Positions 8,204-16,352 of a stretch of DNA of 36,812 nucleotides are shown one piece after another; within the stretch, counting starts at the first letter, position 1; each line of letters begins with the position of its first letter. The notes under the pieces were generated by a model. That model saw only the letters and a program-made list of their open reading frames with translations. It was not told where the DNA came from and did not search any database. Position numbers and translations under genes: made by a program. The DNA is taken from assembly GCA_040080915.1 (NCBI GenBank), contig JBEBHD010000023.1, positions 1 to 36,812 of the forward strand, given 5' to 3'. This stretch comes from M3007 sp040080915 (GTDB lineage: Bacteria; Bacteroidota; Bacteroidia; Chitinophagales; Saprospiraceae).

Positions 8204-10405
8204 TTATTTCACCCAAATACTGCCCGCAAGTACGTTCCCACTGGTTTTTGGCCCCGCCCCCGGTTGTCCGCCGCCAATGCTCAAATTGACCCTGCCTTTG
8301 GGCTGAAACACCCTGCCCTGCTCGTCCACCAGCGACAAGTCTTCGGGCTGCAAGGTGAACGCTACCGTCCTACTTTCGCCCGCCCGCAGCGCGACCCGCC
8401 GGAACGCCTTCAATGCCCGGACGGGTGCCCGGCCCGACCAGTCCGGGTGCGACACGTACACCTGCACCACCTCCTCGCCGTCCATTTTGCCGGTGTTTTT
8501 CACTGTTGCCGTTACCGTGAGCGGCTGCCCAAGTGCTACTGATCGGGGCACTTGCAACTTGCCGTACCGAAATGCCGTGTAGCTCAGTCCGTAGCCGAAT
8601 GAGTACTGCGGTTTTCCCCGGAAATACCGGTACGTGCGGTTGTCCATGTCGTAGTTTTTGAAATCCGGCAAATCGGCATCGCTTCGGTAAAACGTGACCG
8701 GTAGGCGCCCGGCGGGGTTGTAGTCACCAAACAGGACATCGGCCACGGCAGTCCCGCCGCTTTGGCCGCCGTACCAGGCATTTACAATGGCCGGGAGGTT
8801 GTCAGCCTCCCACGGCATGGCCACGGCACTGCCCGTGAGCAACACGAAAACAACGGGCTTTCCCGTAGCCTTCAGTTGTTGGAGCAATGCCGTCTGGGTT
8901 TCCGGCAGATGGATCGTCGTGCGGTCGCCGCCGTGGAAGCCCTTGATTTTCACTTTCAAATCCTCGCCTTCTAATTCCGGGGAAATGCCGCCCACAAAAA
9001 CAATGGCATCGGCATCGCCTGCCCGGCGGGCCACGTCGCTGAAGCGGGTTTGTAAGAGGTCATCCAATGTGTCGTCAGCGAACTCCATGCCTTTCTCGTA
9101 CCAAACCTCGGTATGGACACCCACTTTCGCTCGAATGCCCTGCAAAACAGTGGTCACGGTCGTGGGCGTGCCGTGGTAATTGCCCAACAGCGCTGTGGCA
9201 TTGTCCGCGTTGGGGCCAATGACGGCGATCTTGCGGAGGTTTTTGCGCAGGGGCAGTGTGTTGTTTTCATTTTTCAACAAAACGATGGATTGTCGGGCCA
9301 TTTTCAGGGCGTGCGCCCGGTGTTCCGGTGCTTCCAGCGCCGAGGCCGGGGTCAGGGCATACGGCACAGCCGAAGCCGGATCAAACATGCCGAGCCGCAG
9401 ACGGATCAGGAAAAGGCGTTGAAGCGCCGTGTCCAGGTGTTCTTCGCGCACCGTTCCGCTTTTTGTGGCCTCCAGCAGGGCCGTGTACACCGAATTGCCG
9501 CACTCGATGTCGGTGCCATGCACCAGGGCATCCGTGGCTGATTGCCGGGCATCTCGGTGGGTGTGGTGAAACTGGAAGAAATCGCTCAAGGCCCAGCAGT
9601 CGCTGACTGCGTAGCCGGAAAAGCCCCACTGTTTGCGGAGAATATCGTTCATCAGCAGGTCATTGGCGCAGCATGGCTGGTCGCGGTAGGCGTTGTACGC
9701 GCACATGACACCCGCTACGCCGCCGGTAGTGACCAAGGTCCGAAACACGGGTAAATAAGTGTCCCACAGGTCGTAGTCCGAGGTGTGAACATTGTCGGAA
9801 TGGCGCGTCGGTTCGGGGCCGCTGTGTACGGCAAAGTGTTTGGCGCAGGCCGCCGCTTTCAGGTACTTGGGGTGGTCGCCTTGTAGTCCATGCACAAAAG
9901 CAAGCCCCATAGTGGCCGTCAGGCACGGGTCTTCGCCGTAGGTTTCCTGGCCGCGGCCCCAGCGCGGGTCGCGAAAAATATTGACGTTCGGTGTCCAGTA
10001 GGTGAGTCCGAGGTACTCTTCGTTCGTTCGGCCCAATGCCACGGCTTGGTTGTGGACGGCCCGCCCTTCCACGGCGGTGAAATGCGCCATCAACCGGAGC
10101 GATGCCGTGTCCCAGGTAGCGGCCATGCCAATGGCCTGTGGGAAGCAAGTGACGGGAAACGGCGTGCGAGCCGCGCCATGCAGGGCCTCGTTCCACCAGT
10201 TGTAGGCCGGTATGCCCAACCGCAGTATGGCCGGTGCTGCGTGCAGCATCTGCCCCACTTTTTCTTCGAGCGTGAGGTGGGCCACGATGTCGCGGGCACG
10301 CTGCTCGAACGGGAGGGTAGTGTCTCTGAACGGGAACTGCTGCGCGGATGCGGTTAATATGGCCATGCTCGCAAGTGCGGCAGCCATCAGTATCTTTTTT
10401 TTCAT
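8204..10405 (-). CDS. Secreted GH3 beta-xylosidase / beta-glucosidase
   Basis: A 733-aa exo-acting glycosidase with a signal peptide (MAAALASMAILTASA, cleavage near residue 21). The GH3 N-terminal barrel (about 30-340) carries YNWWNEALHG (69-78), RDPRWGRGQETYGEDP, AKHF and the catalytic nucleophile Asp269 in AVSDCWAL. The GH3 C-terminal domain has a likely acid/base glutamate in PELEGED (479-481). A fibronectin-III-like domain ends the protein (about 625-725, EEVVQVYVSHP). NWWNEALHG and SDC are typical of the xylosidase branch of GH3, so beta-xylosidase is the first choice, with beta-glucosidase or arabinofuranosidase as alternatives. It removes terminal sugars in the periplasm or outside. 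Only 10 bp separate it from the upstream GH57 gene, so the two are probably one operon. Confidence 0.93.
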   Translation of the reverse strand: MKKKILMAAALASMAILTASAQQFPFRDTTLPFEQRARDIVAHLTLEEKVGQMLHAAPAILRLGIPAYNWWNEALHGAARTPFPVTCFPQAIGMAATWDTASLRLMAHFTAVEGRAVHNQAVALGRTNEEYLGLTYWTPNVNIFRDPRWGRGQETYGEDPCLTATMGLAFVHGLQGDHPKYLKAAACAKHFAVHSGPEPTRHSDNVHTSDYDLWDTYLPVFRTLVTTGGVAGVMCAYNAYRDQPCCANDLLMNDILRKQWGFSGYAVSDCWALSDFFQFHHTHRDARQSATDALVHGTDIECGNSVYTALLEATKSGTVREEHLDTALQRLFLIRLRLGMFDPASAVPYALTPASALEAPEHRAHALKMARQSIVLLKNENNTLPLRKNLRKIAVIGPNADNATALLGNYHGTPTTVTTVLQGIRAKVGVHTEVWYEKGMEFADDTLDDLLQTRFSDVARRAGDADAIVFVGGISPELEGEDLKVKIKGFHGGDRTTIHLPETQTALLQQLKATGKPVVFVLLTGSAVAMPWEADNLPAIVNAWYGGQSGGTAVADVLFGDYNPAGRLPVTFYRSDADLPDFKNYDMDNRTYRYFRGKPQYSFGYGLSYTAFRYGKLQVPRSVALGQPLTVTATVKNTGKMDGEEVVQVYVSHPDWSGRAPVRALKAFRRVALRAGESRTVAFTLQPEDLSLVDEQGRVFQPKGRVNLSIGGGQPGAGPKTSGNVLAGSIWVK

Positions 10406-10415
10406 GGCAATTTGT

Positions 10416-12827
10416 TCACAACCGCACCCGCAGCAGCCCCGCCAGCCGCTCGAAAGCCGCTTTCCATTCGGCGTTCCAGAACTCCCACAGTTGCTTGCGC
10501 AGACCTTTGGTGACCAAGTAAAAAATGTTTTGGCTGCGCCAAATATCCGGTTCGAGTTTCATTTCGTACATGATTTCCAATACATCGGCCAGCCACTGCA
10601 CCCGCGCCAGCGAGGATGCCTGCTGCTGGATCAACTGGATTTCCCGGTGTATGCGCAGCCCGGCGGCATGGCGAACGGCCTCCTCGTCGGCGAGTTTTAC
10701 CTTCCAGTTTTTCAAGTCATCGGCTACGCGGCGCAGGGTTTGTACACTGGCCGTGTGGCTGTTTCCAAAAAAATGCAGCAGGTCGTCGTTCAGTACGTAG
10801 GAGGCAATGTTGCGCCAAGTGTCGGGCAGGGGAAGGCCGGCATCTTGCAGGCCGGTCATGAGCTGGTAGTTGTCGTTGAAAACGTTGCGGAAGTTGGCCT
10901 CGGCCAGCAGCAGGCTGTTGGATGTAATGGCTCGGATGATCTTGATTTTTTCGTCGGCAAACAGCGTAGCGAGCGTGAACTGGTGCGGCCCGAAATACTC
11001 CTGCTGAATACTGATGACCACGCCGAGGTTCGCTTCGCGGAAAGCCGCCGCCACCCGCTGGTGTACCTCGTCGAAACTGGCCCGGTTCACTGTGCCGCTG
11101 ATATTGCCGATGATATGCTGCTGACCGAGGTACAGCGCCGAAAAACTGAACGTGAGATCGGCCAGTGTGAGCCGCGACCGGATGCGCAGCCGTCCGATGG
11201 CGAGGCGCGGCGTGCCTGCTTCGATGCGTTCGAAAGCCTCCACCGTAGTGGTGTAGTTGAACAGGTCCAGCCGGGCCGGGTCTTCCTCGAACAACGATGC
11301 CACGGCAAAGTGGGCGGCCACGCGCTCCAGGTTCACACGGGCTGGCAACACGTTTTGTCGGTAACTGGCTGCGCCATCGGCGTACTTGTTGCTGGGCGCT
11401 TCGCGCAGGCGTTTTTCAAATTCCGCGTGCAGGTCCAGCCCCACACAGTCTTGTGCGTGATCCATCGCCCGCAGGGCGTATTGAAGAATTTGATTGGTTT
11501 CGATGCCCGAAATTTCATCAAAAAACCAGCCGCAACTGGTGTACATGAATACCGCATACCGTTGCATTTCGAGCAGGCGCAAGGCCGTCACCTGCTCCAA
11601 CTTGCTCAGTTCACGGCGCGTATTTTTTTCAAAAAAAGCCTGCACGGACAAGCTGGAGCGGTCGCACATGACCTCTATGTACTCATTTCGGGCCTTCCAA
11701 GGGTCTTTGAAAAAACGTCCGGCCTCGCGTTCGTAAGCGGGGGCGAGGCGGTCGCGCAGCCAGTCGAGCGCATCACGCAGGGGTTTGCGCCAGCGCTGGT
11801 GCCAACCCGGATGGCCGCCTGTGCTGCAGCCGCAGTCGCTGCGCCAGCGCTCCACGCCGTGCAGGCAGCTCCAGGAGGAATTTTCGACTATGAGCACTTC
11901 CCGTTCGGGCGGGAATAGTTCGAGATACTGCCCGTAGTTGGTCAGTGTGGCCAGGCCGTTGTCTTCGATGTGGTTGAGCGCGGATGCGAGGGCCATTTCG
12001 CCGAAACGGTGGTGGTGGCCGTAGCTCTCGCCGTCGGTGGCGATGTGGGCCAGTTGGGGCGCGTCGGTGCTGTCGTGGATGCTGAGCAGGCGCTCGGCGA
12101 ATGCCTTGCCGTGGTTGAGCAGGCCGTTGAACGCCACCTCCTGCGCCACGCCGCCGTGGTAAAAAAACACGGCGATATGGCGTCCGCTGGGCAGTTCGCA
12201 CCAGTAGGGTTGCCGGGTGTCGAGAGTATCGGCATCCACTGGTACCCAATCTTTTGTGCCTGCCAACCGCACGGCCTTGGCCTGCCGGGGAGCCAACACG
12301 GTGAACTGCAGGCCGTGGGCAGCCAGCACCTCCAGCGTTTCGGTGTTCACGGCGGTTTCGGCCAACCAGATGCCTTCCGGGTAGCGCCCGAACCGACGCT
12401 CGAAGTCGCGCACGCCCCAAAAAACCTGAGTCACTTTGTCGCGGTAATTGGCCAAAGGCAGGATGAGGTGACTGTGTACCTGTGCCAGTGCGTTGCCGTG
12501 GCCGCCGTAGCGCTCGCGGCTGCGGTGGTCGGCCTGGATCACGAGTGCGTACGCCTCCGGGTCGTTTCGCTCCAACCATGTGAGCAGCGTGGGGCCGAAG
12601 TTGAAGGAGATGCGGTTGTAGTTGTTTCGGATTTTGGTGATAAAACCCTCCCGATCAAGGATACGCGCCGCCGCATTGGGTGCGTAGCACTCAAAATTGA
12701 TGCGCTCGTTCCAGTCGTGGTAGGGCCGGGCGCCTTCCTGTTGTTCCACGATGTCCAACCACGCGCTTTCGCGGGGCGGCTGGTAAAAATGACCGTGGAC
12801 GCAGACGTATTTTTTCTTCTCAGACAT
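10416..12827 (-). CDS. GH57 family protein with DUF3536 (alpha-amylase/alpha-mannosidase-like)
   Basis: An 803-aa protein with no signal peptide, so probably cytoplasmic. The N-terminus shows the GH57 motif HGHFYQPPRE (from residue 11). RYPEGIWLAETAVN contains the likely nucleophile (Glu157). FYHGGVAQEVAFNGLL and ATDGESYGHHH follow, and the C-terminal half is the DUF3536-type extension. Family knowledge: GH57 enzymes act on alpha-glucans by retaining chemistry; the substrate of DUF3536 members is not established. The start is placed at the ATG at 12827 because the conserved HGHFYQPP begins ten residues later; an open frame extends 16 codons further upstream but is unlikely to be used. A TACTTTTG box lies only 12 bp before this ATG, suggesting an almost leaderless mRNA. 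It is first in a probable operon with the GH3 gene. Confidence 0.88.
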   Translation of the reverse strand: MSEKKKYVCVHGHFYQPPRESAWLDIVEQQEGARPYHDWNERINFECYAPNAAARILDREGFITKIRNNYNRISFNFGPTLLTWLERNDPEAYALVIQADHRSRERYGGHGNALAQVHSHLILPLANYRDKVTQVFWGVRDFERRFGRYPEGIWLAETAVNTETLEVLAAHGLQFTVLAPRQAKAVRLAGTKDWVPVDADTLDTRQPYWCELPSGRHIAVFFYHGGVAQEVAFNGLLNHGKAFAERLLSIHDSTDAPQLAHIATDGESYGHHHRFGEMALASALNHIEDNGLATLTNYGQYLELFPPEREVLIVENSSWSCLHGVERWRSDCGCSTGGHPGWHQRWRKPLRDALDWLRDRLAPAYEREAGRFFKDPWKARNEYIEVMCDRSSLSVQAFFEKNTRRELSKLEQVTALRLLEMQRYAVFMYTSCGWFFDEISGIETNQILQYALRAMDHAQDCVGLDLHAEFEKRLREAPSNKYADGAASYRQNVLPARVNLERVAAHFAVASLFEEDPARLDLFNYTTTVEAFERIEAGTPRLAIGRLRIRSRLTLADLTFSFSALYLGQQHIIGNISGTVNRASFDEVHQRVAAAFREANLGVVISIQQEYFGPHQFTLATLFADEKIKIIRAITSNSLLLAEANFRNVFNDNYQLMTGLQDAGLPLPDTWRNIASYVLNDDLLHFFGNSHTASVQTLRRVADDLKNWKVKLADEEAVRHAAGLRIHREIQLIQQQASSLARVQWLADVLEIMYEMKLEPDIWRSQNIFYLVTKGLRKQLWEFWNAEWKAAFERLAGLLRVRL

Positions 12828-12838
12828 GGTGCAAGGCG

Positions 12839-12846
12839 CAAAAGTA
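12839..12846 (-). promoter_or_regulatory. -7 promoter box of the GH57-GH3 operon
   Basis: The plus strand reads CAAAAGTA (TACTTTTG on the minus strand). Its edge is 12 bp upstream of the ATG at 12827, leaving a leader of only a few bases if used. Confidence 0.4.
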
Positions 12847-12923
12847 CGGTACACCGCTGAGCGTTGGCTCGGCATATTTTGTGTATGCCGCAGTCCCGCT
12901 CTGTTTTGTCATTCCGCAGGAAT

Positions 12924-13016
12924 CCGTCCACATCTAAAGGGCGGCAAAAGCCGTCCACATCGCGAGGGCAGTTGCAGGGCAAAACCAGCCGTGATGTGGA
13001 CGGGCCTCTTCGAGGC
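12924..13016. repeat. Repeated 11-mer with inverted copy, and adjoining hairpin
   Basis: CCGTCCACATC occurs at 12924-12934 and 12951-12961, and its exact complement GATGTGGACGG at 12993-13003, so either upstream copy can form an 11-bp stem. GCGGCAAAAG between the first two copies recurs after a small hairpin GCCTC-TTC-GAGGC (13004-13016). It lies between the divergent GH57 and recJ genes. The 12828-13246 gap otherwise holds a -7 box and the shortened repeat at 13094. Confidence 0.55.
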
Positions 13017-13093
13017 GGCAAAAGCGGCGTACACAAAACATGCAGAGCTACGGTTCGAGGGAATCGAGAAAAAAATGTACCGGTTCATGGTTT

Positions 13094-13116
13094 TATACCT
13101 CGCAGCGCAAATTATA
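13094..13116 (+). repeat. Interior-deleted derivative of the 106-bp element
   Basis: TATACCTCGCAGCGCAAATTATA equals the left end of the 106-bp element joined to its right end. Both ends of the full element contain ACCTCGCA, so recombination or slippage between these direct repeats would give this product (one G absent or changed near the centre). Confidence 0.5.
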
Positions 13117-13246
13117 CCTTGCGAATAGCCGAAAAAAAGTGATCCAAAGCGGCCATTCTTTTGCAAAATTTCAATAGTGGAATACCGGGTTTCTCAACTT
13201 TTTTTTCACTTTTACAGCCACCTCCAACAGCCAACAACCAACCACC

Positions 13247-14947
13247 ATGCCTACACCCCGCTGGCACTTACTTTCCACCGACGAAGCCGCCGCCCAACAC
13301 CTGCGCGATACCCTCGGCATCCACCCGCTGCTCTGCCGCCTGCTGGTACAGCGCGGTATTTTTTCCTTTGAAAAAGCACGGCAGTTTTTCAGGCCTTCGC
13401 TCGACGGTTTGCACGACCCCTACCGCATGCGCGACATGGATCGTGCCGCTGACCGCCTCGACCGGGCCGTCCAAAACGGCGAGCGCATCCTGCTCTACGG
13501 CGACTACGACGTGGACGGCACCACCAGCGTCGCCCTCCTGTTCACCTTCCTTTCCGGCATTTGCCAAAACCTCGACTATTACCTGCCCGACCGCGACAAG
13601 GAGGGCTACGGGGTCAGTCTCGCTGGCGTGGAGTACGCCCGCAGCACCGGTGCAACGCTGGTGGTGGCCATGGACTGCGGGGTGAAAGCGCACAAGGCTG
13701 TGGCACTGGCCCAATCGCACGGCATTGATTTTATCGTGTGCGACCACCACCTGCCCGACCCCGAACTTCCCGATGCCGTTGCCATACTTGACCCCAAGCG
13801 ACCCGACTGCGACTACCCGTTCAAGGAGCTCAGCGGCTGCGGCGTGGCGTTCAAACTGGCTCAGGCGCTGGCCCTGCGTTGGAACACGCCTGCCGAAGAG
13901 GTCAGCCCTTTGCTTGACCTCGTTGCGGTCAGCATCTGCTGCGACTTGGTGCCGATCACCGGGGAAAATCGCGTGCTCGTGCATTTGGGCATGCAAAGCC
14001 TGAACCGCGAGCCGCGCCTCGGCCTGTGGGCGCTCGCCCAGCGCAGCGGCCGACGCTACCCGCTGGAGGTATCCGACGTGGTGTTCGGCCTCGGCCCAAT
14101 GATCAATGCCGCTGGGCGCCTCGGTGATGCACGCGAGGCCGTGCGCGTGCTGCTCGCCGCCGAGCGCACCAGTGCCCTCGAAGCCGCAGGCACTCTGGCC
14201 ATGCGCAACCGCGAACGCAAACAGGCCGACCAAAGCACCGCCGATGCCGCTCGCCGTCGGGTATTGGCCGATCCTGTAGCTGCGGCCGGCAAGAGCATCG
14301 TGCTCTTCGATCCACACTGGCACAAGGGCATCATCGGAATCGTAGCCAGCCGCATGGCAGAGTATTTTCACCGCCCGGCGGTAATCCTAACAGAAAGCGA
14401 GGGGCGGGCAGTCGGGTCGGCGCGATCGGTGCCGGGTTTCGATCTGCATGCAGCGCTAAGTCGGTGCGAGCACCTGTTCAGTTCGTTCGGAGGCCACGCG
14501 TACGCGGCGGGCGTGCAGATGCCCTTGGAAAACGTGCCCCTTTTTTCAAAAATGTTCGAGGCCGTAGTGCGTGAAACCCTGCCGCCAGAGGCCGAAACGC
14601 CCGAAATTGAAATCAGCGGGCTGTTGAATTTTGCCGAAATAACACCGGCGTTTTGGCGCACGTTGCGGCAGTTCGCGCCGTTCGGGCCGGGCAATATGAC
14701 CCCGGTTTTTTGGGCCAAGGGCGTGCGCGATACCGGCAAAAGCCGCCATTTGACCAATAACCACGTCCGCCTCTCGCTTTGTCAGGGCGACGGACCGGGG
14801 TTCGGTGGTGTGGCCTTCGGGTTGGGCGACGCGTTCCGGGCCGTACAGGACGGGCCGTTCGATCTGGCGTTCAGCCTGTTCGACGACGATTGGCAGGGGG
14901 AACGGGTGCTGGCACTGATGGCGCGGGGGATGCGGCTCCCGGCCTGA
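13247..14947 (+). CDS. recJ: Single-stranded-DNA-specific 5'-3' exonuclease RecJ
   Basis: A 566-aa protein, the usual length for RecJ. Metal-binding motifs of the DHH phosphoesterase core are present: DYDVDG (86-91), DCGV (143-146) and CDHHLPDP (DHH at 166-168), followed by LDPKRPDCDYPFKELSGCG and the linker motif GLGPMINAAGRLGDA. The DHHA1 domain has FGGHAYAAG, and an OB-fold segment (FAPFGPGNMTPVFW) follows. Family role: it degrades single-stranded DNA during RecF-pathway recombination and repair. recF itself is at 34598-35680 in this window but is not linked. The ATG at 13247 is preceded by a T-rich stretch and CAACCACC, with no Shine-Dalgarno sequence. Confidence 0.96.
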   Translation: MPTPRWHLLSTDEAAAQHLRDTLGIHPLLCRLLVQRGIFSFEKARQFFRPSLDGLHDPYRMRDMDRAADRLDRAVQNGERILLYGDYDVDGTTSVALLFTFLSGICQNLDYYLPDRDKEGYGVSLAGVEYARSTGATLVVAMDCGVKAHKAVALAQSHGIDFIVCDHHLPDPELPDAVAILDPKRPDCDYPFKELSGCGVAFKLAQALALRWNTPAEEVSPLLDLVAVSICCDLVPITGENRVLVHLGMQSLNREPRLGLWALAQRSGRRYPLEVSDVVFGLGPMINAAGRLGDAREAVRVLLAAERTSALEAAGTLAMRNRERKQADQSTADAARRRVLADPVAAAGKSIVLFDPHWHKGIIGIVASRMAEYFHRPAVILTESEGRAVGSARSVPGFDLHAALSRCEHLFSSFGGHAYAAGVQMPLENVPLFSKMFEAVVRETLPPEAETPEIEISGLLNFAEITPAFWRTLRQFAPFGPGNMTPVFWAKGVRDTGKSRHLTNNHVRLSLCQGDGPGFGGVAFGLGDAFRAVQDGPFDLAFSLFDDDWQGERVLALMARGMRLPA

Positions 14948-14955
14948 CTTCAAAA

Positions 14956-15010
14956 ATTAGCGTGTCACGCAGACAAACCTCGATGACCCACTGTGACACG
15001 CTAATATTTT
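14956..15010 (+). terminator. Perfect 13-bp inverted repeat with T-run after recJ
   Basis: ATTAGCGTGTCAC (14956-14968) and GTGACACGCTAAT (14993-15005) are exact complements separated by 24 nt and followed by ATTTTT. This fits a rho-independent terminator for recJ. The T-run leads straight into the -7 box of the next gene, so the same sequence could also be an operator for it. Confidence 0.6.
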
Positions 15011-15018
15011 TACCTTTG
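15011..15018 (+). promoter_or_regulatory. -7 promoter box for the gene at 15046
   Basis: TACCTTTG, 27 bp before the ATG at 15046 and adjacent to the inverted repeat that ends at 15005. The right arm of that repeat covers the -10 to -30 zone. Confidence 0.5.
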
Positions 15019-15045
15019 CGGCCTTCTTGAACATCCAACCCAACT

Positions 15046-15660
15046 ATGTTTACCATAAATATCTATTTGCGTTTTGCCCTCATTGTCGGCGGTATCCTCG
15101 GCGGTATTGCCCTGTCGTCGTTTTTCGGCTTTTGGTACGGCTTCCCTCTACTCCTGATCGGCGTGATCATGTTGGCGGGATATCTAATGTTGGGCACCAT
15201 CATGTCCACCAACATCCTGTTGAGTCAGAGCCGTTTTGCGGAGGCGGAGGAGCGACTGAAACTCACGTATTTCCCTAAAATCCTGCTCGTTGGCTACAAA
15301 GGCGTTTACTACATGACCCTCGGCGCGCTGGCCATGCAAAAAAAAGACCTGACCACTGGCGAAAAATGGTTAAAAACAGCCCTTGATGCAGGTTTACCGT
15401 CCGACAACGAGCGCGGAGCCGCTATGCTCCAACTGGCCATGATCGCCGGTTCGAGGAACAACCGACAGGCAGCCCAAAACCAACTGAACGAGATCAAAAA
15501 ACTCAACATTACCGAAAGCATGCTCAAGGAGCAGATCAAAGACCTTGAAAAGCAGCTCAAGCAACTGGGCCAGGCGATGAACCCCAGCATGGTAGGCATG
15601 ATGGGCCGTGGCGGTGCCCGGGCCGGCGGCGGCAAACGGCGCATGCCGAAAATGCGGTGA
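15046..15660 (+). CDS. Small membrane protein with TPR-like soluble part, unknown function
   Basis: 204 residues. Two membrane helices are evident near the N-terminus (about 8-28, LRFALIVGGILGGIALSSFF, and about 30-52, GFPLLLIGVIMLAGYLMLG). They are followed by helical, TPR-like sequence (SRFAEAEERLKLTYFPKILL, YYMTLGALAMQKKDLTTGEK) and a coiled-coil-prone stretch (MLKEQIKDLEKQLKQLGQAM, about 160-180). The tail GRGGARAGGGKRRMPKMR is glycine- and arginine-rich. No named family is recognised. It may assemble a protein complex at the membrane, which is inferred. It has its own promoter-like box and lies 94 bp before rdgB. Confidence 0.82.
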   Translation: MFTINIYLRFALIVGGILGGIALSSFFGFWYGFPLLLIGVIMLAGYLMLGTIMSTNILLSQSRFAEAEERLKLTYFPKILLVGYKGVYYMTLGALAMQKKDLTTGEKWLKTALDAGLPSDNERGAAMLQLAMIAGSRNNRQAAQNQLNEIKKLNITESMLKEQIKDLEKQLKQLGQAMNPSMVGMMGRGGARAGGGKRRMPKMR

Positions 15661-15671
15661 AAAATGGTTTC

Positions 15672-15740
15672 GGGTTAGGGGTTAGGGGTTGCTCACGCTC
15701 GGTTTGTCGCCCCTAACCCTCCAACCTGAAACCCCTAACC
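15672..15740. repeat. Cluster of GGGGTTA repeats and their inverted copies
   Basis: GGGTTAGGGG and an overlapping GGGGTTAGGGG (15672-15688) face two inverted copies, CCCCTAACCC at 15710-15719 and CCCCTAACC at 15732-15740. Several alternative hairpins of 9-10 bp are possible between the membrane-protein gene and rdgB. It may be a transcription end or a folding switch in the rdgB leader. Confidence 0.5.
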
Positions 15741-15754
15741 ATCCAACCCTCTTT

Positions 15755-16339
15755 ATGCGTACCCTTGTTTTTGCCACCAACAACCCCCACAAGGCCCGCG
15801 AAATCGAGCAGATACTCGGCGGGGCGTATCAGGTTTTGACACTGAAAGACATTGGCTGCACGGAGGAGATCGAGGAAACAGAGCCGACGCTGGAAGGCAA
15901 CGCTCTGCTGAAGGCACGGCATGTGAAGAATACCTACGACCACGATTGTTTTTCCGAAGACACCGGCCTCGAGGTAGAGGCGTTGGGCGGAGCGCCGGGG
16001 GTACATACCGCCCGTTTTGCCGGTGAGGCACGCGACTCCGATGCCAATATTGCCCTGCTTTTGAGCAAACTGGCTGGAAATCCAAACCGCAAGGCCAAGT
16101 TTCGCACGGTGATCGCGCTCGTTTCCGGCGACAGCGAGGTGTTGCTGGAGGGCGTTTGCCCCGGCAGCATCGCCTTGGCCAAGAGTGGCACCTCCGGCTT
16201 TGGGTACGACCCCGTGTTTGTTCCCGATGGTTACGATCAGCCCTTTGCCGTGCTCGGCGAGTCGGTGAAAAACCGGATCAGCCACCGGGCCATTGCCACA
16301 GAAAAACTGCGGGCGCTGCTGCTTGCCGAGAACACTTAG
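15755..16339 (+). CDS. rdgB: XTP/dITP diphosphatase (RdgB/HAM1 family)
   Basis: 194 aa, normal for the family. Motifs: FATNNPHKAREI (nucleotide-binding start), EDTGLEVEALGGAPGVHTARFAG, GFGYDPVFVP and the C-terminal SHRAIA. Role: hydrolyses non-canonical purine triphosphates (XTP, dITP, ITP) to monophosphates, keeping them out of DNA and RNA. The frame is open upstream to a TTG at 15689, but the ATG at 15755 is directly before the conserved MRTLVFATNNPHK and is chosen; the upstream part would be translated GGGGTTA repeat. Copy 3 of the 106-bp element follows 13 bp after the stop. Confidence 0.95.
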   Translation: MRTLVFATNNPHKAREIEQILGGAYQVLTLKDIGCTEEIEETEPTLEGNALLKARHVKNTYDHDCFSEDTGLEVEALGGAPGVHTARFAGEARDSDANIALLLSKLAGNPNRKAKFRTVIALVSGDSEVLLEGVCPGSIALAKSGTSGFGYDPVFVPDGYDQPFAVLGESVKNRISHRAIATEKLRALLLAENT

Positions 16340-16352
16340 ATTGCTGACTATG

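Noticed and set aside
11970..12860. 296-codon open frame on the plus strand opposite the GH57 gene
   Set aside because: A GC-rich antisense shadow; no motif, and the GH57 reading on the other strand is certain.
12826..13142. Small plus-strand open frames (92-100 codons) in the GH57-recJ gap
   Set aside because: They are made of the repeated 11-mers and the shortened element, overlap each other in different frames and show no protein-like pattern.
13268..14371. 367-codon open frame on the minus strand opposite recJ
   Set aside because: Antisense shadow of a well-supported gene; composition is that of a reversed coding strand.
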